Source of the DNA: Candidatus Wolframiiraptor sp.
GTDB lineage: Archaea > Thermoproteota > Nitrososphaeria_A > Caldarchaeales > Wolframiiraptoraceae
Assembly (NCBI GenBank): GCA_003660635.1
Contig: QMUP01000079.1
Span: forward strand, 1 to 5,411
DNA: 5,411 nt
Direction: 5' to 3'
The translations under genes and the position numbers were made by a program. Below the pieces are notes generated by a model. The model was not told the origin of the DNA and did not search any database. It saw nothing but the letters and a program-made list of their open reading frames with translations. Shown piece by piece: positions 1 through 5,305 of the stretch. Each line of letters begins with the position of its first letter. The first letter of the stretch is position 1.

Positions 1-889
1 CGCATATAATCCCATCTTGAGTTAATCTGGACATGCCAAAATAGGGGGTGATCCCGATATATTCCTGCAGCTCCAGCCACCCCTTGATCGCTATCCCCGC
101 CAAAGATTTCTCTTTCGAAAGTTCCCTCAAAGCAATTTCAAGTTTAGCCATCGCCATCAAGTAGTCTTTTGGTACATCTGAGAGATCCGCCGTCTCGCCC
201 ATATCCTTGATCGTTAGGAGAACTCTATCATCTGAGTTGCTTATCTTCTCCATTCTCTTAACGGTTTCATATAGTGAGATTGGGATTATCCTCAGATTGA
301 AGCGTTTAATTAATGCATGTTCATTAAAGGAGACCATCTCAAAGGTTTCAGGTCTTGGCCCTATCATTCCTATTCTTGCACCCGATAATCCCTTAATGAT
401 CGCTGAAGCTCTACCGAAGCTCTCAACCTTTCTAAGAAAGCTCTCATCTCTGGGATCATGAATTCCAAGGAAGACAAAAGGTAGCTCTCTCTTATGTAAT
501 GTTGCCGCGAGTGCCAGTGTTCCGCAGAAGGAGTCGGACTTCCTCAATCCATCAGGAGGGAGCGGCGGCTCCTTAGTCGCGAACAATCCCACAGGAACTC
601 CCTTGAATGCATGGACTATGTCAGCGGCGGCGGTTTCATGTGGATATGTCAGGGCGCCTAATAATATTGCATCCACGCCCTTTTGCTTGAATTTCTGAAT
701 AACTGGTAGTGCATCATAGTCAGATGATATTAACCCATCTTTCACGTCTTCTTCGCTTGGATAAATCAGCTCCAGAAAATTTAGCCTTGAGAGAGATCTT
801 ATCGTCTCTTTACGCAGTTCAGCGGCCCATTCACGGTCGAAAGGCCACCGGTAAAGTGGGACGAGGCACATTCGAATCTTCATATTCAT
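1..889 (-). CDS. L-fucose/L-arabinose isomerase-like protein, N-terminal 296 codons (truncated by window edge)
   Basis: I translated the minus strand from 889 to the window edge and it stays open for 296 codons, so the 3' end lies outside the window. The protein resembles the L-fucose isomerase-like superfamily, cytoplasmic aldose-ketose isomerases. It begins with a short strand (MKIRMCLVPLYR), has an alternating alpha/beta pattern with LGALTYPHETAAADIV near residues 77-92, a second-domain strand ARIGMIGPRPETFEMV near 170-185, and reaches IKGWLELQEYIGITPYFG then LTQDGIIC at the edge. In the family this cysteine is usually followed by an acidic CE.D-type motif; those residues and much of the active site are beyond the window, so activity cannot be judged. 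The ATG at 889 overlaps the permease stop as ATGA, implying translational coupling; a second in-frame ATG at 883 is also possible. Its place as last gene of a sugar-transporter operon suggests it processes the imported sugar. Many family members have unproven substrates, so a specific sugar is not assigned. Confidence 0.8.
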   Translation of the reverse strand, partial: MNMKIRMCLVPLYRWPFDREWAAELRKETIRSLSRLNFLELIYPSEEDVKDGLISSDYDALPVIQKFKQKGVDAILLGALTYPHETAAADIVHAFKGVPVGLFATKEPPLPPDGLRKSDSFCGTLALAATLHKRELPFVFLGIHDPRDESFLRKVESFGRASAIIKGLSGARIGMIGPRPETFEMVSFNEHALIKRFNLRIIPISLYETVKRMEKISNSDDRVLLTIKDMGETADLSDVPKDYLMAMAKLEIALRELSKEKSLAGIAIKGWLELQEYIGITPYFGMSRLTQDGIIC

Positions 890-1713
890 CCCTTGACGGC
901 GCCTAGAGTCAAACCTCTGACGAGCTGTCTTTGAGTTAATAGTACGGCTATTATCGCAGGTATTATGGATAACACCGTTGCCGCGCACATGTCATTCCAG
1001 TAGAATTGCAGGTCGCCTATGAATGATGATATTAGAATTGGTAATGTCTTACGATATTGAGCGGTTAGGAATACAGCTGTAGTGAACTCGTTCCAGGTTA
1101 GGAGGAATGATAGTATGGCGGTCGCTATGATCGCCGGATAAGTTAAAGGAACAATTATTTTTATCATTATCTGAAATACTGAAGCACCATCGACTACAGC
1201 TGACTCTTCAATCTCCCTAGGTAGCTCTAGTATGAAGCCTCTCAAGATCCAAACGATGAATGGGAGATTGAACGCGGTGTATGCTAGGATCAGGCCGGGA
1301 TAAGTGTCAACTAGCTTGAGGTGACTGTATATGACGTATAATGGAAGTATACCTACTATTGGGGGAAGCAGCCTAAGGCTTAAGATAAAGAACGCTATGT
1401 TCTCATTCCAGTTCTTGCCGACTTTGATGCTTGCAAGACAATAGGCCATCGGTATTCCAACGATAACGGAGAGCAGAACCGATGACACCGTGATTACCAA
1501 GCTATTTATCAGATATGATGTAAATCCCCAATGAGTGAAGACCTTAAAGTATGCTTCAAGAGTTAAGTTGCGAGGCCACAAAGTCGGCGGATAGGAAAAT
1601 GCCTCGGTAAACGGTTTAAAGGACGTGATTATCAGGACATATATGGGGAATAGTATGAACGCGAGTGTCAATGCAAGAAATATGTAAGAAGCAATTGTGT
1701 AAAAGCTTCTCAT
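886..1713 (-). CDS. Carbohydrate ABC transporter permease, MalG/UgpE type (CUT1 family)
   Basis: A 275-residue inner subunit of a binding-protein-dependent sugar importer; it should pair with the upstream permease to form the membrane channel. Six hydrophobic segments are visible, starting at about residues 9-31, 70-95, 105-128, 138-160, 190-210 and 245-260. The cytoplasmic EAA loop that docks on the ATPase is clear: EESAVVDGAS at 169-178 followed by I..P near 186-189 and a second Pro at 193. The C-terminus (QRQLVRGLTLGAVKG) is typical of MalG-type subunits, and length is normal for the family. I chose ATG 1713 rather than an in-frame ATG at 1749: the former sits behind a perfect SD site, and the latter would add a 12-residue non-hydrophobic extension overlapping the previous gene. 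The stop codon overlaps the start of the isomerase-like gene. The substrate is unknown. Confidence 0.95.
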   Translation of the reverse strand: MRSFYTIASYIFLALTLAFILFPIYVLIITSFKPFTEAFSYPPTLWPRNLTLEAYFKVFTHWGFTSYLINSLVITVSSVLLSVIVGIPMAYCLASIKVGKNWNENIAFFILSLRLLPPIVGILPLYVIYSHLKLVDTYPGLILAYTAFNLPFIVWILRGFILELPREIEESAVVDGASVFQIMIKIIVPLTYPAIIATAILSFLLTWNEFTTAVFLTAQYRKTLPILISSFIGDLQFYWNDMCAATVLSIIPAIIAVLLTQRQLVRGLTLGAVKG

Positions 1714-1719
1714 AATTCC

Positions 1720-1728
1720 ATCACCTCC
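1720..1728 (-). promoter_or_regulatory. Strong ribosome binding site of permease 2, overlapping the stop codon of permease 1
   Basis: The minus strand reads GGAGGTGAT, then six bases, then ATG at 1713. This is a nine-base match to the usual anti-SD end of archaeal and bacterial 16S rRNA. The TGA within it (1723-1721) is the stop codon of permease 1, so ribosomes terminating there sit on the next gene's SD site. It decides the start of permease 2 and contrasts with the genes behind TATA boxes, which lack an SD site. Confidence 0.85.
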
Positions 1729-2593
1729 GCATGAGTCTATAGAATGCAACCACTATGAACGATACGATTATGGCCGTCAAGACTGCTTCTGCCGCGGCGA
1801 ATCCGACTTCCCATCTCCTGAATCCGTCAAGATATATCCTATATGTTATTAGGGTTGTTGCCGATCCAGGTCCACCGTAAGTGAGAGTATAAATATAATC
1901 AAATGTCTTGAAGCATTCAATTATCCTTAAAATCAACAGCAGTAGTAGAATGTTTCTCAAGAGTGGAAGCGTAACATGCCAGAAGATCTGACGCGGACTT
2001 GCTCCATCGATCATAGCAGCCTCCATAGGTTCTCGAGGTAAGCTCGCCAATGCCGAAAGCAATACTATGCCGACGAACGGAGTCCATTGCCATACGTCGA
2101 CCACCACCAACGTTAGCATGGCCTGACTCCTACTAGTGTTCCATGGCTGTGGAGGTAATCCGATTAAATGAAGGAAATAGTTGGCGAATCCATTCATAGG
2201 ATTGAAGATCACTCTCCAGATGGAACCTGCGGCTACCGGAGCCATCGCAAGCGGAATTAACAATATTCCCCTCAGTATTCTGTCACCTGGAATCTTTCGA
2301 TTTAGGGATAGCGCTAGAAGCATTCCTAGAACGAACTCTATGGGTACGGCGATGAGCGTGAATATGAAAGTTTTCACATAGGCATCCCAGAAAAGCGAAT
2401 ATTCAGTAAACAGGGTGATGAAGTTGTTCAGCCCTACAAAAACTGGATGACGATATATGGGATCGTAAAGTTTCCACCTGAAGAACATCATATAGTAGTT
2501 GAAAACGAATGGTCCAATTGTAATGAATATGATGATCGCGAATCCAGGAGCTAACAATAATAATTTGGTCTTTAAGTCAACATCTAACGGCAT
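1721..2593 (-). CDS. Carbohydrate ABC transporter permease, MalF/UgpA type (CUT1 family)
   Basis: A 290-residue membrane subunit, the partner of the downstream permease. Hydrophobic segments lie near residues 11-38, 72-97, 107-130, 159-184, 213-228 and 265-285, giving six predicted helices. The N-terminal LLLLAPGFAIIIF followed by a WKLYDP..FVGLNNF region is characteristic of MalF/UgpA-like subunits. The EAA loop reads MEAAMIDGASPRQIF at 190-204, with the family Pro at 210. A YGGPGSATTLITYRIY stretch at 239-254 is another common signature of this group. There is no long N-terminal extension of the enteric MalF kind. The ATG at 2593 has no SD site; a TATA-like box about 28 bases upstream suggests a leaderless or near-leaderless transcript, alongside possible read-through from the binding-protein gene. 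The last codons lie in the SD site of permease 2. Confidence 0.95.
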   Translation of the reverse strand: MPLDVDLKTKLLLLAPGFAIIIFITIGPFVFNYYMMFFRWKLYDPIYRHPVFVGLNNFITLFTEYSLFWDAYVKTFIFTLIAVPIEFVLGMLLALSLNRKIPGDRILRGILLIPLAMAPVAAGSIWRVIFNPMNGFANYFLHLIGLPPQPWNTSRSQAMLTLVVVDVWQWTPFVGIVLLSALASLPREPMEAAMIDGASPRQIFWHVTLPLLRNILLLLLILRIIECFKTFDYIYTLTYGGPGSATTLITYRIYLDGFRRWEVGFAAAEAVLTAIIVSFIVVAFYRLMRR

Positions 2594-2599
2594 TTCGGG

Positions 2600-2615
2600 A
2601 AAGAAAGAAAGAAAG
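2600..2615 (-). repeat. Tetranucleotide tract, (AAAG)4 on plus strand, (CTTT)4 on minus strand
   Basis: Four perfect copies of a four-base unit fill most of the gap between the binding-protein stop codon and the permease 1 start. In the direction of transcription it is a pyrimidine-rich, T-rich run. Such runs can promote termination in archaea, so it may attenuate read-through, or act as an initiator-proximal element for the internal promoter. Both roles are inference; the repeat itself is seen directly. Confidence 0.6.
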
Positions 2616-2616
2616 G

Positions 2617-2627
2617 TTATTTATAAA
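2617..2627 (-). promoter_or_regulatory. Putative internal archaeal TATA box for the permease genes
   Basis: The minus strand reads TTTATAAATAA, overlapping the TAA stop codon of the binding-protein gene. Its centre is about 27-30 bases from the permease 1 ATG. That is the spacing expected if transcription starts at, or a few bases before, the start codon. A short AT-rich match at the end of a gene could occur by chance, so support rests on the spacing and on two similar arrangements elsewhere in the window. Confidence 0.5.
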
Positions 2628-4219
2628 CCTATTTGCTTGCAAAGATCTTCCGTGTAATCCGGCCCCTTCCACTGAGGAACCGTAAGCCCGTGCGTGTTCT
2701 TCTTTCCAGACTTCCTATACGGTTCATAGGCCTTACGATATACTTCAGCCAGATCCTTCAAAGCCTTCTCAGGATCCTTCTCACCAGCGACAGCTGGAGC
2801 GATATTATCCTTAACTCCAGTGACGTAGTCGCCGAAGAAGGGTCCATATGCAACGGTAGCGCAGTGGGTCATGTAATCAAAGATTTTATCTATCGGAAGC
2901 TCTGGATGCTTTTGCATTAAGAGTTTCCAGCCAGTCTTGGTCTCAGGTGTTTGACCCGAATGAATGGTTCTTTCGGGCTCAAATTCAGGACTGCATATGA
3001 ATTTTATCGCCTCCCATGCAGCTTCCCTCTTTACATCTTTTGCAGCCGTCGTTATGCAAAGCAAGTGTCCAACGTTGGTGTATACGCAGTGTCCTTTAGG
3101 TCCTCCTATTGGAGGTAGGTGGAGGTTTTTTCCAACGACTTTAGAAACTGATGGATCCTCAAGCTTGAATAGGCAGAAAGTATCCCAACCGGTCATGACA
3201 GCCGCTTTTCCATCTAAGTAGACTGCCAGAGCATCTGGATTATCCATTGCAAGGACTCCTGGTGGCATGAACTTCAACTGATACTTTAGCAACTCTATGG
3301 ACAATATTCCATTCTTACCCATCCTATCCCAGTATGGCTCCCAATTTTCATCGATTTCGGGGACGCCGGTGCATGTGAACCACCTTGTATGCCATGCTGG
3401 GAAGCAGAGCTGAGGCCAGCAGAGCGGTTGAACATATCCGTATAGGTCTGGGGGTCTGTGGAAGAACTCGATAACATCATTGAACTTCAGCCAATCAGGT
3501 TGCTTCAGGAAATCGGTTAATGGATAACCATATTGTCTCTCGAAGTTCTCCTGCTCTTTCGGATCTTCAAACAAATCTTTTCTAACCCAGAAATTATTAT
3601 AATTGCACGTATTGAGCCAACCGTAAAGTTTTCCTTCGTAATGTGCATAGTCCCAGTGTATCGGTACAAGTTCGTCGATAGATGGTAACTCCGCCTTATC
3701 TCTCTCAACTAAGTCATCTATAGGCTGTAGAATGCCTAGCTCCTCGACTCCGGGCATCATTGCTGTATCAAGCCAAATGAAATCGTATGAAACTTTTCCA
3801 GCGACAAACTCGGTTGTAAGCTTCGAGAAGAACACTTCCCATGGATAGTCAACAACCTCTATATCCATTCCATACTTCTCCTTAAGGAGCGAAGCAGCAT
3901 ATCTGACCTGATCCGCCGGAGGACCCGACATGCTCGCATACGTCAACTTAACTCCCGTGAAATCTTTCTTCGGCTTCGTGGGAGTTGTCGCCACGGTTGC
4001 AGTGACTGTCTTAGTTACAGTGCTCGTCACGGTGGTGGGCTTCGTAACGGTGACGGTCTTTCCGGGAGCTGCCGTGCTTCCAGCATAGTATCCACCGACA
4101 CCGGCGACGACGCCCGCTACGACAACGCCAAGGCCGACCTTAGCAGCGGTTGAGAGAGCCTTCCTCCTAGTTATTCGCTTTTTTAATATCTCAATATCTT
4201 TGCTTTTTTCAAGGTTCAT
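2621..4219 (-). CDS. Family 1 extracellular solute-binding protein of a sugar ABC transporter, Tat-like N-terminus with Thr-rich tether
   Basis: A 532-residue external receptor that should deliver a carbohydrate to the two downstream permeases. Residues 1-25 are basic with ITRRKAL at 16-22, a twin-arginine-like motif; residues 28-47 form one hydrophobic segment rich in Gly and Val. No lipobox cysteine follows, so the protein is probably held by an uncleaved or Tat-type anchor. Residues 54-85 are a low-complexity Thr/Val/Lys/Pro linker. The mature domain starts near 87 (GVKLTYASMSGPP). Family features include the SYDFIWLDTAMMPG region at 144-157, GILQPIDDL at 162-170, YEGKLYGW at 194-201 then WVRKDLFE, and YLDGKAAVMTGWD further on. 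Aromatic residues are abundant, as expected for sugar stacking, and there are ten cysteines, many for an exported protein. The ATG at 4219 lies about 26 bases from the centre of a TATA box, which argues for a leaderless start; an ATG at 4223 is out of frame. Confidence 0.92.
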   Translation of the reverse strand: MNLEKSKDIEILKKRITRRKALSTAAKVGLGVVVAGVVAGVGGYYAGSTAAPGKTVTVTKPTTVTSTVTKTVTATVATTPTKPKKDFTGVKLTYASMSGPPADQVRYAASLLKEKYGMDIEVVDYPWEVFFSKLTTEFVAGKVSYDFIWLDTAMMPGVEELGILQPIDDLVERDKAELPSIDELVPIHWDYAHYEGKLYGWLNTCNYNNFWVRKDLFEDPKEQENFERQYGYPLTDFLKQPDWLKFNDVIEFFHRPPDLYGYVQPLCWPQLCFPAWHTRWFTCTGVPEIDENWEPYWDRMGKNGILSIELLKYQLKFMPPGVLAMDNPDALAVYLDGKAAVMTGWDTFCLFKLEDPSVSKVVGKNLHLPPIGGPKGHCVYTNVGHLLCITTAAKDVKREAAWEAIKFICSPEFEPERTIHSGQTPETKTGWKLLMQKHPELPIDKIFDYMTHCATVAYGPFFGDYVTGVKDNIAPAVAGEKDPEKALKDLAEVYRKAYEPYRKSGKKNTHGLTVPQWKGPDYTEDLCKQIGL

Positions 4220-4240
4220 GCATAATACCTGGAATCACGG

Positions 4241-4250
4241 ATATATAAAT
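4241..4250 (-). promoter_or_regulatory. Archaeal TATA box of the transporter operon
   Basis: The minus strand reads ATTTATATAT preceded by an A-rich CAAAA that could serve as the TFB recognition element. The core TTTATATA (4249-4242) is centred about 26.5 bases upstream of the binding-protein ATG. Because archaeal start sites usually lie 26-27 bases from the box centre, the transcript should begin at the ATG itself. There is no SD site between box and start codon. Confidence 0.7.
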
Positions 4251-4331
4251 TTTGACCGAGAAATCCAAACGCCAGACCGCCGAGACTACCTTATTTCCAT
4301 TTCGAAAAATGTTAGCGTCAAACAGTTCGTG

Positions 4332-4718
4332 TCAAAAGGCGTATGAGTTCCTGAAAAGAAGGCAAGGATCGAAAGTCATAAGAGCTTGATCTCGGGGTTT
4401 TAGACGATCATCAAAGAAAGTTGAATGATTTATCCAGAGAGCTTGCTCTAAATTTCCAGTTACTTGTTTAGGTTTACTCCAATTTTGTCTATGATTGTTT
4501 GAGATGCTTATGTTAAGGTAGCTTCCAATGACCGAGCCTGCTATTAATGAAATGAAAGATTTCACGAGTCCTTCCACCATCCTTCAATCGATCTTACGAT
4601 ATACGACGAGATCTCTCTGCATAGGTAAGTTTCCTCTCACATTCATAAGCAAAGTTCCATCAGACAATTCAATCATTCTCCTTACTTTGATGACCCTTAG
4701 ACATTCACTTAAGAGATT
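4332..4718 (-). pseudogene. Decayed C-terminal fragment of a sialidase-family (BNR/Asp-box) protein
   Basis: One minus-strand frame from 4718 to 4332 is open except for a TGA at 4586-4584, and parts of it read like a GH33-type sialidase. MIELSDGTLLMNVRGN starts at 4676 and RDLVVYRK follows, matching the usual ELSDG.LLMN.R...R..V.YS segment. Exactly where an Asp-box (SxDxGxTW) should come next, a different frame reads LKDGGRTRE, which needs two compensating frame changes. The original frame then resumes with GSVIGSYLNISISNNHRQNWSKPK, a second Asp-box position in which D, G and T of the consensus have become N, R and N, each explainable by one base change, with Trp and SKP kept. Beyond that the similarity fades; ALMTF near 4365 may be the terminal ITFARF-like strand. 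The N-terminal half is absent. This is my reading of family patterns, not a database hit. The alternative is a chance ORF, but several motifs in the right order make decay more likely. Confidence 0.6.
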
Positions 4719-4784
4719 TCACGACCTCTAGAGATAACTTACAGCCTTCTAATCAGATGATCACCATCAGCACATACAGTTCGG

Positions 4785-4793
4785 TTTATATTT
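4785..4793 (+). promoter_or_regulatory. Putative archaeal TATA box of the small Cys protein gene
   Basis: The plus strand reads TTTATATTT with its centre about 25 bases before the ATG at 4814. No SD site lies between them. The geometry matches the box in front of the binding-protein gene and predicts a transcript starting at or beside the start codon. Confidence 0.6.
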
Positions 4794-4813
4794 GAGCAAA
4801 TGCACGTTAATCC

Positions 4814-5080
4814 ATGAAAGTGCGCGGTCGAGCAATCCATTCACAATGCATGAATTATAGGGATGGATTCTGCACTTTCTATGGAATCCGTGTTTCGCCG
4901 AACGGGCCAGCGTGTCCGAATTTCGCGCCAAGAGAGATTTTTCGAGGGACGGTCCCATCCAAAACATATCCACAGCCATGGCCTCAGCCTGCATTGATGG
5001 GAACATGGGGTGGTTGGAGAAGGGCTTTAAGGAGAATGAGGATGATGAGAATGCGCGTGAGGCATGGATGGAGACGATGA
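4814..5080 (+). CDS. Small cysteine-motif protein with Arg/Met-rich C-terminus, function unknown
   Basis: An 88-residue protein I cannot assign to a named family. Residues 9-37 hold a compact motif, with His9, Cys12, Cys20 and Cys34 in a C-x7-C-x13-C arrangement around YRDGFCTFYGIRV and PNGPACPNF. From memory, small archaeal proteins of this style (C..YR.G.C...G..V.P..PACP.F) recur and look like metal or Fe-S binders, but no function follows. Residues 48-68 are rich in Pro and Trp (TYPQPWPQP, GTWGGW). Residues 69-88 are mostly Arg and Met with one His and one Trp, strongly basic, which could bind nucleic acid or just be low-complexity sequence from a purine-rich tract. The start codon is fixed by a TATA-like box about 25 bases upstream; no SD site is present. 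It is transcribed divergently from the transporter operon with the decayed sialidase between them. Confidence 0.7.
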   Translation: MKVRGRAIHSQCMNYRDGFCTFYGIRVSPNGPACPNFAPREIFRGTVPSKTYPQPWPQPALMGTWGGWRRALRRMRMMRMRVRHGWRR

Positions 5081-5255
5081 GAATTTGCTAAAAGATGGAT
5101 CAACGAAAAAGTTGAAGATAGATTCTGTCAGGCTTGATCTTTATCTCTTCGCAGGAGAATCTATGAGCCTGCATAGAAAATTAAACGAAGAATATTTCGA
5201 TGAAGCCCTGATACCTTCAAAGGAATTATTCAAGACAATAACACCATCGAGTTGA
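5064..5255 (+). CDS. Doubtful small ORF overlapping the end of the Cys protein gene
   Basis: A 63-codon frame begins 17 bases inside the preceding gene, in another frame, and ends at 5255. The product is charged, with a central RLDLYLFAGESMSLHRKL stretch and FDEALIPSKELFKTI near the end; its composition is not obviously random, but I recognise no family. Its start lies in a purine-rich tract, which makes the overlap less persuasive, and there is no promoter of its own. It could be a coupled second gene, a gene remnant or chance. Apart from this ORF I see nothing in 5081-5285. Confidence 0.22.
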   Translation: MDGDDENLLKDGSTKKLKIDSVRLDLYLFAGESMSLHRKLNEEYFDEALIPSKELFKTITPSS

Positions 5256-5285
5256 CAATCTACTTAACAACTATTCACAATCAAG

Positions 5286-5305
5286 ATCTCATATAAAAAT
5301 GAGAT
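5286..5305 (-). terminator. Perfect 7-bp hairpin with T5 run directly after the tRNA, possible terminator
   Basis: The minus strand reads ATCTCAT, then TTTTAT, then ATGAGAT, so seven base pairs close a six-base loop. Its first base is the tRNA discriminator A. A run of five T, spanning the end of the left arm and the loop, follows the tRNA by five bases, as archaeal tRNA terminators often do. The T run alone may be the signal, and the symmetry a coincidence or a processing aid. Confidence 0.4.

Noticed and set aside
207..906. Plus-strand ORFs at 207-461 and 709-906
   Set aside because: They lie opposite the isomerase-like gene, whose minus-strand frame is open through all 296 codons with family-like sequence; the plus-strand products match nothing.
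1714..1749. Upstream in-frame start for permease 2 at 1749, adding 12 residues
   Set aside because: The extension overlaps the end of permease 1, is not hydrophobic, and would ignore the perfect SD site placed correctly for the ATG at 1713.
2600..2615. CRISPR or minisatellite structure suggested by the AAAG repeat
   Set aside because: The unit is four bases with no spacers and occurs once; it is a simple repeat.
4332..4580. Minus-strand ORF of 82 codons as an intact small membrane protein
   Set aside because: Its N-terminus is mildly hydrophobic, but the same frame continues upstream past one TGA into sialidase-like sequence, and a degenerate Asp-box follows, so a pseudogene explains it better. 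No TATA box at the right distance was found.
4528..4731. Plus-strand ORF of 67 codons in the gap upstream of the transporter
   Set aside because: No promoter or SD site, no recognisable motif, and it lies opposite the sialidase-like remnant, of which it is best seen as a shadow.
4685..4775. Possible C/D box RNA suggested by TGATGA-like and CTGA-like words near 4688 and 4752
   Set aside because: No C box matching RUGAUGA is paired with a D box at suitable spacing, and no terminal stem encloses them.
4767..5006. Minus-strand ORF of 79 codons opposite the small Cys protein
   Set aside because: The plus-strand frame has the Cys motif and a correctly spaced TATA box; the minus-strand product has no recognisable feature.
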